A stretch of DNA of 64,000 bases from Neolewinella antarctica (lineage in GTDB: Bacteria > Bacteroidota > Bacteroidia > Chitinophagales > Saprospiraceae): NCBI RefSeq assembly GCF_011927835.1, contig NZ_JAATJH010000003.1:496001-560000 (forward strand), written 5' to 3'. The position numbers and the translations under genes were made by a program. Shown in pieces: positions 16,404 through 24,563 of this stretch. How positions within the stretch are numbered: the first letter of the stretch is position 1; each line of letters starts with the position of its first letter. The notes beneath the pieces were generated by a model. The model worked only from the letters and a program-made list of their open reading frames with translations, was not told where the DNA came from and searched no databases.

Positions 16404-18311
16404 ATGCCCAAAAGCCAGGAAATTCGCAAGATCGAGTACGCCATTGCCGCCGTGGTCGTGATCTCCCTGCTGGCTGTTTTTGCTTACGTAAAGACTAATC
16501 AGTCCGTGAATTGGCTCACGCATACGCTGGCCGTGAAGGTGGATACTCAGGAAGTCCTGGGCTGCCTGCAAAACGCCGAAACCGGCCAGCGGGGATATTT
16601 GCTAACGGAAGATGAAGCCTTCCTCCAACCCTACCGCACGAGCAGATTGGCTTACGACGACGCTATCTCCGATTTGCGACAAATGGTTGCGGATAACGAC
16701 CAGCAAGTAGCCCGCGTAAACCACATCGATAGCTTGGCGAGACTGAAGTTTGCCGAAATCGAAGAGAAAATTGCCTTGATTGCATCCGGTCAGACCAGTC
16801 GTGCCTTGTCCATTCTTCGAGAAAATAAAGGCAACCGACTGATGCAGGAAATCAGGGTTGTCTCCGCCAAGGTGCTGCGTGCCGAAGACGAACTTCTACT
16901 AACGCGCAAGCGCGCCTACGACATTGGAAAATTCGCGTTGGTCGGCCTGCTTCTTCTTGCCGTAATCCTGCTCATCATTAGCCTCGCCGGTCTGCGGGCC
17001 CGCATCGAACCGCTGGTGAACGAGCTGGAAGACGCCAAAGCAGCCCTGGAACGCGCAAACGCCAACATCGCCGAAAGCCTGTATAACCTCAAACGCGACA
17101 CGGCGGACGTGAATAACCAGCAGGCCAACTCGCCTCCAGAAGCTAGTACCGTCGGTAACGTGGGGTTTTACAAATATTTGTCCGTCCGCACGGGCGTGCT
17201 CCAGCACCTCATCACGATCGACTCGCTCTTCCAACCGGTGCCCGCCAGTTGGTACGTGGTGCTGGTCGACATTGAAAAATCTACCCAGGCCGTCAAAAAC
17301 GGTCTGCACCACGAAGTAAACCTAGCGGCCACCGGAAGCATCGCCGCCGTCATGAACAAGCTCACGGAGATTGACGAGAAGATAAACATACCCTATTTTT
17401 TTGGCGGGGATGGTACCACTTTTCTTGTGCCGGGTCCCTACGTCGACCGGGTGATCGAGGTCCTCGAAAACTACCGCCACCACGTCCGGGAAACCATGTT
17501 CCTGACCCTGCGCGTCGGGCGGCGTAAGGTCGCGGAGGTGTACGCCGGAGGACGACAGATTCGGATTATGAAGTTCGGGGTGAACGCCCACTTGGTGATT
17601 CCAGTCGTCCTCGGTACGGGGCTGAAGGACGCCGAGCGGATCATCAAAGGGTTTTTTATCGACGAGACGACCGCCCGCCCGAACGGCCCGCTGGTGGACC
17701 TCACCGGGGTGGAATGCCGCTGGCAGGAAATCAGCCCGCCGGAGGACGAGGAGCGCATCGTTTGCCTCGTCGCCGAATGCGACGACGAAGCGATCCAGGC
17801 CTTGACGTACCAAAAAGTACTCGCGAAAATCAACGAGCTCTACGGCAGCTACGAGCAACGCCAGCCGATCAGCACACGTCGGTTGAAACTGGACGCGACG
17901 ATCCAGAAAATCAGGAAAGAAATGTACGCCCGCACCGGAAAATTCAAACTCGGCTACCTGCTCAAAAACTGGTTGATCACGGCGGCCGGGATGTCGTATT
18001 TTAAGTACTTCGAATCCGGCCAGCGCTATCTGCGGCAGGTTAGCCAGCTATCCTCGACCCTGATGATGGACGGGACGTTCAATTGCGTTATTTCCGGGAC
18101 GGCCTCGGAAAACGAGCGGCTCGTGGCCTTTCTCGACGAGTTAGAGGCGACCGGGGCCATCCACTACGGCATCCACGTGACGCACGCCTCGGTCATGTCC
18201 TGTTACGTGCAGGATCGGAAGGACAAGCACATTCATTTCGTGGACGGAACGGAGGGCGGCTATACGACGGCGGCCAGAATGTTTAAGGCCAAGGTAGCGA
18301 CGTTGGGATGA
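16404..18311 (+). CDS. CHASE3 sensor fused to a DUF3095 cyclase-like domain
   Basis: A 635-residue inner-membrane protein. TM1 spans about residues 12-30. A periplasmic CHASE3 four-helix sensor follows, with LQNAETGQRGYLLTEDEAFL near 57, then TM2 at about 173-197 and a short coiled coil at 200-225. The cytosolic part (~245-630) matches DUF3095. It holds LVDIEKSTQAVKNG (near 287) and FFGGDGTTFLVP (near 331), which resemble the metal-binding Asp blocks of class III nucleotide cyclases. I infer a membrane sensor coupled to a cyclase-like output. Activity is unproven, since DUF3095 has no assigned function that I know of. It is a single gene, convergent with hemC. Confidence 0.8.
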   Translation: MPKSQEIRKIEYAIAAVVVISLLAVFAYVKTNQSVNWLTHTLAVKVDTQEVLGCLQNAETGQRGYLLTEDEAFLQPYRTSRLAYDDAISDLRQMVADNDQQVARVNHIDSLARLKFAEIEEKIALIASGQTSRALSILRENKGNRLMQEIRVVSAKVLRAEDELLLTRKRAYDIGKFALVGLLLLAVILLIISLAGLRARIEPLVNELEDAKAALERANANIAESLYNLKRDTADVNNQQANSPPEASTVGNVGFYKYLSVRTGVLQHLITIDSLFQPVPASWYVVLVDIEKSTQAVKNGLHHEVNLAATGSIAAVMNKLTEIDEKINIPYFFGGDGTTFLVPGPYVDRVIEVLENYRHHVRETMFLTLRVGRRKVAEVYAGGRQIRIMKFGVNAHLVIPVVLGTGLKDAERIIKGFFIDETTARPNGPLVDLTGVECRWQEISPPEDEERIVCLVAECDDEAIQALTYQKVLAKINELYGSYEQRQPISTRRLKLDATIQKIRKEMYARTGKFKLGYLLKNWLITAAGMSYFKYFESGQRYLRQVSQLSSTLMMDGTFNCVISGTASENERLVAFLDELEATGAIHYGIHVTHASVMSCYVQDRKDKHIHFVDGTEGGYTTAARMFKAKVATLG

Positions 18312-18342
18312 GCGCACTTCCGTATTTCACGGCATCTACGGC

Positions 18343-18365
18343 CGCGCAAAATGCGCGTATATTTT
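18343..18365 (+). terminator. Weak terminator between the CHASE3 gene and hemC
   Basis: CGCGCA-AAA-TGCGCG hairpin (18343-18357) followed by TATATTTT. It lies 32 nt past the CHASE3-DUF3095 stop. A decayed REP-like motif (GGCGTAGTCGCGGGTGCC, 18374-18391) follows. Confidence 0.45.
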
Positions 18366-18458
18366 AGCAGTCGGGCGTAGTCGCGGGTGCCAAGTAATAC
18401 GGGCAAGGAGCAGGATGGGGGAACTGGCCGAAATCTTTTTCCCTTCACTGGAATAAAA

Positions 18459-19343
18459 CTACCCCAGTAACGATTCCACGATCGCCTCGGGGAGCCCCGC
18501 GCGCGTGCTCCGGCTAATTTGTACGCGTTTGACGGGCGCATCCGCCGCGCTGGCGTAGGCCGCCCAAACGTGGTAGTTGCCCAACTGGTCCTGCTCGCAG
18601 TAAACACCGAGTGGCAGGGAGCAACCGCCATCCATCATGTTGAGCACGGTGCGTTCGACGTTGGTGCACTCGCCGACGGTGACGTTGTGGAGGGGCGCTA
18701 GCTTCTTACGGGTTTCCAGATCGTCTTTGCGCGTCTGGATGGCCATGACGCCCTGGCCCGGTGCGGGCACGAACTCCCGTGGGCTGGGGCGAACGACGAC
18801 CAGGTCGGATAAATCTAGTTCGAGGCGTTCCAGGCCGGCGGCGGCGAGCATGACGGCGTCCATCTCACCGGTCCGCGCCTTGTTCAGCCGCGTCGGTACG
18901 TTGCCGCGAATATCGACGGGCACCAGCCCCGGGTGTAAATCGACGAGCTGCGCCTTCCGGCGGTTGGAGCTAGTACCGATCGTCGCGCCGTCCGCCAGTT
19001 GGAAGGGCTTACCGGCTACGGCTCTTTCTTTATGGATCAGGATCACGTCGTTGACCGAGGCGCGGTAGGAGAGGGCGGCGAAAGTGAGCCCTTCTACCTG
19101 GTCGGTTGGCATGTCCTTGAGGCTGTGCACGGCGATGTCGATCTCGCCGGCCAGTAGTTTGTCTTCAATTTCCTTAGTGAAAAATCCTTTGCCCTCGAGT
19201 TTGTCAAAGGTCAAGTGTTGGATTTTATCGCCCTGCGTCTTGATGACGTTGAGCTCGGAAGTGATGCCGATTTCTTTGAGTTGGGCCTGTACGTAGTGGG
19301 CTTGCCAGAGGGCTAGGCGGGAGCCGCGGGTTCCTATTATCAT
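18459..19343 (-). CDS. hemC: Hydroxymethylbilane synthase (porphobilinogen deaminase)
   Basis: Polymerises four porphobilinogen units into hydroxymethylbilane in haem synthesis. The N-terminal GTRGSRLALWQA, SLKDMPT, the arginine-rich NRRKAQL and IRGNVPTRLNK blocks are all present. The cofactor-binding Cys lies in MMDGGCSLPLGVY near residue 235. The 294-residue length is a little short of the usual ~305. It is last in an asnS - zeta toxin - small ORF - hemC run on one strand, 21 nt after the small ORF. Confidence 0.95.
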   Translation of the reverse strand: MIIGTRGSRLALWQAHYVQAQLKEIGITSELNVIKTQGDKIQHLTFDKLEGKGFFTKEIEDKLLAGEIDIAVHSLKDMPTDQVEGLTFAALSYRASVNDVILIHKERAVAGKPFQLADGATIGTSSNRRKAQLVDLHPGLVPVDIRGNVPTRLNKARTGEMDAVMLAAAGLERLELDLSDLVVVRPSPREFVPAPGQGVMAIQTRKDDLETRKKLAPLHNVTVGECTNVERTVLNMMDGGCSLPLGVYCEQDQLGNYHVWAAYASAADAPVKRVQISRSTRAGLPEAIVESLLG

Positions 19344-19364
19344 TGATGGTAATCTGCTGTTAAA

Positions 19365-19577
19365 TTAGACCGAATGAGCCGGTTCGTCTTGCGGAATCAG
19401 GTTCGCTGGCCGCTGGTCAGTGATGGTTCCGTCCGGTAACTCGAATTGTATTTTACCACCCAAGAAAAGAGGACTGGCGAGGCCTAAACGACGATTTTCA
19501 TCCCGTGCGTTAGCGGCGGCTTCATTCGCTATCTTTTGCATTTCCATCGCCTGCTGTGTTACTTCAATTTGAGACAT
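19365..19577 (-). CDS. Small partner protein of the zeta-like toxin (candidate antitoxin)
   Basis: A 70-residue protein with an N-terminal amphipathic helix (VTQQAMEMQKIANEAAANARDENRRLG) and a short beta-like tail (KIQFELPDGTITDQRP). It overlaps the 3' end of the zeta-like gene by 14 bp, so expression is coupled. Size and position suggest an antitoxin-type partner. The order (toxin first) is the reverse of classic epsilon-zeta, and the sequence does not resemble epsilon, so the role is an inference. Confidence 0.6.
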   Translation of the reverse strand: MSQIEVTQQAMEMQKIANEAAANARDENRRLGLASPLFLGGKIQFELPDGTITDQRPANLIPQDEPAHSV

Positions 19578-20148
19578 CCGTTTCTATATTTTGTAAGTAA
19601 TCGTATTTAGCAGCGTCGATTATGTCGATGCCATTCGCTCCTTTCTGGGCAATTAAGGTGTGCCTTTCAAGTCCGTTATAGTATAAAAACCATACGTCGG
19701 CGACTTTGATAAAGTTGTCGCGAAAATTAGCGATGCTCCGATAATAACGTCGGGTGATATCGTCGATGGGAACGTGGTGTCCGCCTTTTTTTACCCGTAG
19801 CGTTACTCGATCCACACACATTTGCGCGTTGTCGAGAAATATGTAGATCATTTGGACTTCGTAACCTGATTTCTGTGCCCTAGTAACCACTTTGGTAGTA
19901 TACGTACCGGATAACGTCGTCTCGATGCATACGTCCTCCAGCTTCGTTAAGGCTTGATCCAGCAGGCGAAAAAACGCTCGCCCACCCTTCATCATAGCGT
20001 TCGGCTCGCCCCGGCTTTCGAATTGCTTGGTAAGCGCGTCCGCATTGATGAACTGTATTCCATACTGCTTCGTGTACGGAACGGCAAAAGTAGTCTTCCC
20101 ACTCCCGTTCGCACCGGCGACGATTGTTAACACGGGCTGCTTGTCCAT
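19564..20148 (-). CDS. Zeta-toxin family P-loop kinase
   Basis: A 194-residue P-loop protein. Walker A GANGSGKTT lies at about 13-21, the zeta-type catalytic Asp at FINADALTKQ, and a downstream ETTLSGTYT block corresponds to the substrate-binding segment of zeta/UDP-N-acetylglucosamine kinases. Zeta toxins phosphorylate UNAG and block cell-wall synthesis. Chromosomal relatives like this one are common in Bacteroidota and often unproven as toxins. It sits 20 nt after asnS and overlaps its small partner gene, placing a possible toxin pair inside a run of essential genes. Confidence 0.8.
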   Translation of the reverse strand: MDKQPVLTIVAGANGSGKTTFAVPYTKQYGIQFINADALTKQFESRGEPNAMMKGGRAFFRLLDQALTKLEDVCIETTLSGTYTTKVVTRAQKSGYEVQMIYIFLDNAQMCVDRVTLRVKKGGHHVPIDDITRRYYRSIANFRDNFIKVADVWFLYYNGLERHTLIAQKGANGIDIIDAAKYDYLQNIETDVSN

Positions 20149-20168
20149 GCGGTAAACCTAAGCAAAAA

Positions 20169-21602
20169 CTAGAAGTCCGCCGACTTAGGCGCCCGTGGGA
20201 AAGGAATCACGTCGCGAATATTCCCCATGCCGGTCACGAACATGACCATCCGTTCGAAGCCCAACCCGAAGCCAGCGTGCGGGCAACCGCCGAACGTACG
20301 CAACTGTAAGTACCAAGCCAGGGCATCTTCGTGGACGTCCATCTCCTGCATACGCTGGCGTAGAACGTCCTCCCGCTCTTCCCGCTGCGAGCCGCCCACC
20401 ATTTCACCGATGAAGGGAAAGAGAATATCCATGGCGGCCACGGTCTTGTTGTCGTCGTTCAGCCGCATGTAAAAGGCCTTGAAGTCTTTTGGGTAATCGC
20501 GTACGATGACCGGCTTTTTAAAGTGCTTTTCCACCAACCAGCGTTCGTGCTCGGCCTGGAGATCGGTGCCCCACTCGACGGGGAATTCAAATTTCTTCTT
20601 TTTGTAGGGCTTGGAGCGCTGGATCAGGTCGATGGCCTCGGTGTAAGTGATGCGGGCGAAGTCATCCTTGACGGTAAATTCCAGCATTTCGATCAGGCCC
20701 ATGGGGCGGCGCAGGTCCGCTTTCAGGTTCTTTTCGGACTGCTGAATGCGCTCGTCGAGGAACTCTAAGTCCGCTCGGTAGTTGTCCAGGCAGTGGTTGA
20801 TGAGGTACTTCAAAAAGTCCTCGGCCAGGTCCATGTCGTTGTCGATGTCGGCGAAGGCGATTTCGGGCTCGATCATCCAGAATTCGGACAAGTGACGCGT
20901 CGTGTGGCTGTTTTCGGCCCGGAAGGTGGGGCCGAACGTATAAACCTTTCCCATCGCTAGCGCACCGATCTCCGCTTGTAACTGGCCGGAGACGGTGAGG
21001 TGGGTTCCCTTCCCGAAAAAGTCCTGGCCGTAATCAACCGTGCCTTCCTCCGTGCGGGGCGGGTCGTGGGGGTCGAGCGTCGTTACCCGGAACATCTCCC
21101 CGGCCCCTTCGGCGTCGTTACCGGTGATGATGGGCGTGTGGAGGTAGTAAAAATTTCGGTCGTTGAAATATTTATTGACCGCGAAGGCAAGTGCGTGGCG
21201 CAGGCGGAAGACGGCGGCCATCGTGTTCGTCCGCATGCGGAACTGAGCGTTGTCCCGCAAAAACTCCATCGTCTGGCTCTTCGCCTGGAGGGGGTAGGTG
21301 CTCAAGTCAGTCCCGCCGAAGACGGTAATTTCTTTTGCAATTACCTCAACCGACTGTCCGCTGCCCTGGCTAGCTACGAGTTCGCCCGTCACGCCAACGC
21401 AGGCGTGGAAGCCGATCGCGCGGATGGTGTCCTCGTCAAAATCCTCTCCGTTCACGACGATCTGCAGGGTTTCCGGACCCGAGCCATCACCCAGCACCAT
21501 AAACCGGTTACCCCGCCAGGCACGGACCCAGCCCATTACGGTAACGGTTTCGCCGGTGGGGGGGTGTTGGAGGAGGGGTCTGATTTCTCGACGGTGGATC
21601 AT
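20169..21602 (-). CDS. asnS: Asparaginyl-tRNA synthetase
   Basis: Class IIb aminoacyl-tRNA synthetase charging tRNA-Asn. The N-terminal OB fold (VTVMGWVRAWRGNRFMVLGDGS) binds the anticodon. Motif 2 is FRAENSHTTRHLSEFWMIEPE and motif 3 GFGLGFERMVMFVTGMGNIRDVIPFPR. The start is placed at 21602 (MIHRREIRPLL), where homology begins. An ATG 29 codons upstream would add an Arg/Pro-rich stretch unlike a synthetase. The resulting 477 residues fit the family. It heads the asnS - zeta - small ORF - hemC run. Confidence 0.95.
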   Translation of the reverse strand: MIHRREIRPLLQHPPTGETVTVMGWVRAWRGNRFMVLGDGSGPETLQIVVNGEDFDEDTIRAIGFHACVGVTGELVASQGSGQSVEVIAKEITVFGGTDLSTYPLQAKSQTMEFLRDNAQFRMRTNTMAAVFRLRHALAFAVNKYFNDRNFYYLHTPIITGNDAEGAGEMFRVTTLDPHDPPRTEEGTVDYGQDFFGKGTHLTVSGQLQAEIGALAMGKVYTFGPTFRAENSHTTRHLSEFWMIEPEIAFADIDNDMDLAEDFLKYLINHCLDNYRADLEFLDERIQQSEKNLKADLRRPMGLIEMLEFTVKDDFARITYTEAIDLIQRSKPYKKKKFEFPVEWGTDLQAEHERWLVEKHFKKPVIVRDYPKDFKAFYMRLNDDNKTVAAMDILFPFIGEMVGGSQREEREDVLRQRMQEMDVHEDALAWYLQLRTFGGCPHAGFGLGFERMVMFVTGMGNIRDVIPFPRAPKSADF

Positions 21603-21769
21603 GGGGCGCTTACTTTGAGTGGGCGCGAAGGTAAGTCGTGTTCGGGTTGGCGATAGCGCCCGCGCGGGTAAAATCCTACCGAAAATCATCCCCTACCTCC
21701 GTGTTGTTAAAAGTTTTAACACATTATTGTGTGGTTTAAACCAAACAATCGATAACTTAAGATCATCTA

Positions 21770-22822
21770 ATGGGTAACCGTACGGACGGCCCTCAAAGCC
21801 TTATTTGCGGCCATTTCAACAACAACTTTTTTTTACACAACAACTTTATTTTGAACAAATTCTACTTGTTTATCTGCCTGGCATTCTGCCTGGGCAGCCC
21901 GAGCCTACGCGCTCAAACCTGCTCGACGGCAGACTTCACCAACACTCTCCCCGACCGGATTCGAAGCATTGCGGCGACCAATCCAGTTTACCAACCCGGC
22001 TCGACCCTTGAGATATGCGGTAATTCGACTGGATCACTCTCCAATTTAATCGGGTTTTCCGGTTTCAACGATGGATCGCTGTCCCGAGTCGTGATCTACG
22101 AACTTACACCTACTGGTTATGAGATTTACCAAGTAGTAACTACTGATCGCTCCGCCCCGGTCGATTTAGATCAAAATACCCCGTTTTCCATCGTGATCGA
22201 GTTTGGAACCCCCGTAACCGACCAGCCTTTCGAGTTTTCCTACACCTCCAGAAGAAATAGTCCAGATTTCACTGGTACCATCGCGGGTCGTCAGCTTCCC
22301 GTGGAGCTACTGTCCTTTACGGGCGAGCCCACGAAGAAGGGTGTCAACCTTCAGTGGGAGACGGCTTCAGAAAGTGGTAACGAAGGCTTTCAAATAGAGC
22401 GCAGCGGCGACGCCAGCGAATGGGTCGATCTCGGTTTTGTTAACGCTACGGCGAAAGAGCAAAGCGGCGCTACCTACGGTTTTCGGGATGAGGCCCCCCT
22501 CACGGGAGCGGCTTTTTACCGCTTTAAGCAGCTAGACTTCGACGGTCAATTCGCTTACAGCCCGATCGTTCGTATTGATTACGTATCCGGTGAAGCCCTT
22601 CAGGTATTCCCCAACCCCGCCAACGAAAGTCTCAATCTGCGCATTGGTGATGCGGAGGGTACCTTCCAGGCGGTAGTAACCGACCAGATGGGCCGTCGCG
22701 TCATCGAACGTAACGTTGCCAATGTCGGCACCCTCGACCTCGGTAGCCTCGCTAGTGGCGTTTACCAAGTAACGGTAATCGGTGAGCGTACCAAGCTTAC
22801 GCGCCGTTTCCTGAAAAACTAA
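21770..22822 (+). CDS. T9SS type A sorting-domain protein (secreted)
   Basis: A 350-residue exported protein. A Sec signal peptide ends near SPSLRAQT (cleavage after Ala-Gln is typical here). The central part is a beta-rich domain with LPVELLSFTGEPTKKGVNLQW and fibronectin-like content. The last ~75 residues are a type A C-terminal sorting domain (LQVFPNPANESLNLRI ... LASGVYQVTVI ... RRFLKN), which directs export by the type IX secretion system. Cargo function is unknown. The first ~25 residues before the hydrophobic core are Asn-rich and there is only one Met, so a later non-ATG start is possible. A strong terminator follows. Confidence 0.85.
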   Translation: MGNRTDGPQSLICGHFNNNFFLHNNFILNKFYLFICLAFCLGSPSLRAQTCSTADFTNTLPDRIRSIAATNPVYQPGSTLEICGNSTGSLSNLIGFSGFNDGSLSRVVIYELTPTGYEIYQVVTTDRSAPVDLDQNTPFSIVIEFGTPVTDQPFEFSYTSRRNSPDFTGTIAGRQLPVELLSFTGEPTKKGVNLQWETASESGNEGFQIERSGDASEWVDLGFVNATAKEQSGATYGFRDEAPLTGAAFYRFKQLDFDGQFAYSPIVRIDYVSGEALQVFPNPANESLNLRIGDAEGTFQAVVTDQMGRRVIERNVANVGTLDLGSLASGVYQVTVIGERTKLTRRFLKN

Positions 22823-22866
22823 GCATTGACTAACGCTAAGTGATATTAGTGCAGTCCAAACAGAAA

Positions 22867-22898
22867 GCCGGTCTCCCACGCGGGAGGCCGGCTTTTTT
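22867..22898 (+). terminator. Strong rho-independent terminator (probably bidirectional)
   Basis: GCCGGTCTCCC / GGGAGGCCGGC stem (22867-22892) with an ACGC loop, then TTTTTT at 22893-22898. It ends the T9SS gene. On the other strand the stem is followed by TTTCTG and could serve the convergent exonuclease gene. Confidence 0.9.
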
Positions 22899-22983
22899 GT
22901 TGGTCGGTCTCCGTTGGATTTCGGTAAGCCGTTGCCAAGTACTGACCCGGTAGTTGGTACGCCTAAACCTTGACGTTCCCCAT

Positions 22984-24399
22984 TCAAACCAAACTCTTCC
23001 GCCGCCCACTGGCGAGATCGACCATTCGCCCCCCGTTGCGCGACACGTGGTACTGAATGATGCGTGCCGTATCCGGGTGCGTGGCAAAACACTTCACGCT
23101 GTCCACGATGGACTCGATGTCGTGAGCTTCGTCCTTGCTGACGTACGTGAACCCCTGGTACTTACCGTCCTGTACCAGAATCGCCGCTTCTTCGTCGTGC
23201 GATCGCCCCCGGTCGAAGAGGAGGAAATCGTAATCAAACACGTTCCGGAGGTGCAGGCGAGCGGCTTCCGCGCGCTCGTTGTACGCTTCCGGCGCTTCCT
23301 GGCCCACGCAGGCGCCGTGGCACTGCTTGAGGTGGAAATAGAAACAAGCGGACGTGCCGTTGCTTAGTTTGGTGTGGATGCCGCAGAGGCTGAGGTGTTT
23401 ACGGACGAAGTTGAGCCGGCCCTTCGCGCGGGAAAGGGTGGGGAACTCGCTAATCATATCTTCCTCCTTCCTGATCTGGGCGGTGTTCTTTACGATGTCG
23501 AAGCAGCGATAGCCACCCGGGCTTATTTTGGAGATGATGGCGTAGGCGAACTTTGTCCGGCGGGAGGTACGGTTGATGGGCGGCTGGAGCCGCTTGATTT
23601 CCTCACTCTCGTGGAGTAGCGCGACGAGTTCGGAACCGGTCAGTTCGAAGGTAATGTCAGCTACCTGGGAGGCGATCATCTTGCCCTTTGCCGTCCGGTC
23701 GTTAAAGTGCTGGGCGGCGCGGCTGCGAATATTCTTGCTCTTGCCGACGTAAATCACCCGACCGGTTGTGTCGTGAAAGTAGTACACCCCACATTCTTCC
23801 GGTAAGCTTTGCAGTTGCTCGATTTTAATGTTATCGGGCAATTTCGTAGCGGAGATGCCCTGATTGACCATCGACTTGATCTCCTGTTTGCACTCCGGGC
23901 CGATCAGGTTCATCTTCAGGAGCTCGGTGGTAGCCATGGCGTCGGCAAAAGCGCGGTGGTGGTTGTCGAGCTTGATGCCGAAGTGCTTGGTCAGGTTGCC
24001 CAGGCTGTAGCTCCGCAGGCCGGGGTACGTCTTACGCGTCAACCGGACCGTGCAGAGTTGTTTGCGCATGAAGGTGAAGCCCAGCCGGCGGAACTCCTCA
24101 CGGATGAAGTCGTAATCGAACCGGCTGTTGTGCGCTACGAAGATGCGGCCTTCGGTTATCTCGACGATCTTACGGGCGACCTCACAGAACTTCGGTGCGT
24201 CGGCGACCATTTCCATCGTGATGCCGGTTAACTGGATGATGCCGGCGGGGATGCGTGTTTCGGGGTTGACCAGCGTTTGGTAGCTGTCGATGATCTTTTC
24301 GCCGTCGTAGATAACAATTCCGACTTCCGTAACGCGGTCGCGGCTAGCGCGGCCACCGGTCGTCTCGACGTCGATGATGGCGTATTCTTTATTTTTCAT
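22984..24399 (-). CDS. DnaQ-type 3'-5' exonuclease fused to a GIY-YIG (UvrC-N/Cho-like) nuclease
   Basis: A 471-residue two-nuclease protein. Residues ~5-170 are a DEDDh exonuclease: AIIDVETTGG (motif I), VAHNSRFDYDFIREEF (II), HHRAFADAMATTEL (III). Residues ~195-290 are a GIY-YIG domain, with CGVYYFHDTTGRVIYVGKSKNIRSR. The C-terminal ~170 residues resemble the tail of Cho-like proteins, with a Cys-containing SLCGIHTKLSNGTSACFYFHLKQCHGACVG segment. This architecture (DNA polymerase III epsilon-like plus UvrC-like) is widespread in Bacteroidota and probably serves alternative excision repair. It is monocistronic. Confidence 0.92.
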   Translation of the reverse strand: MKNKEYAIIDVETTGGRASRDRVTEVGIVIYDGEKIIDSYQTLVNPETRIPAGIIQLTGITMEMVADAPKFCEVARKIVEITEGRIFVAHNSRFDYDFIREEFRRLGFTFMRKQLCTVRLTRKTYPGLRSYSLGNLTKHFGIKLDNHHRAFADAMATTELLKMNLIGPECKQEIKSMVNQGISATKLPDNIKIEQLQSLPEECGVYYFHDTTGRVIYVGKSKNIRSRAAQHFNDRTAKGKMIASQVADITFELTGSELVALLHESEEIKRLQPPINRTSRRTKFAYAIISKISPGGYRCFDIVKNTAQIRKEEDMISEFPTLSRAKGRLNFVRKHLSLCGIHTKLSNGTSACFYFHLKQCHGACVGQEAPEAYNERAEAARLHLRNVFDYDFLLFDRGRSHDEEAAILVQDGKYQGFTYVSKDEAHDIESIVDSVKCFATHPDTARIIQYHVSRNGGRMVDLASGRRKSLV

Positions 24400-24436
24400 T
24401 TATGGCACTTCTGAATCACTGAAACGGGCTCATCGG

Positions 24437-24501
24437 GCCGCAAAAACACGTAAACACAAAAATGGTGGCCTTATGCTGTGCACTTTGTGTGTTTTTGTGG
24501 C
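24437..24501. repeat. CACAAA/TTTGTG inverted-repeat element, copy 1
   Basis: GCCGCAAAAACAC (24437-24449) pairs with GTGTTTTTGTGGC (24489-24501) with one mismatch, and the interior is rich in ACACAAA and TTTGTG. It resembles elements at 55755-55850, 59565-59650 and 61755-61878. It lies between two divergent genes. Confidence 0.7.
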
Positions 24502-24563
24502 AAATCCAATTCCGCAGCTTTAGTATTCAGAACTTACCGCGGATTCAGTCAATATTTCACCCA

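Noticed and set aside
21000-21656. A plus-strand frame opposite asnS
   Set aside because: asnS class II motifs are complete on the minus strand and the plus frame has no domain.
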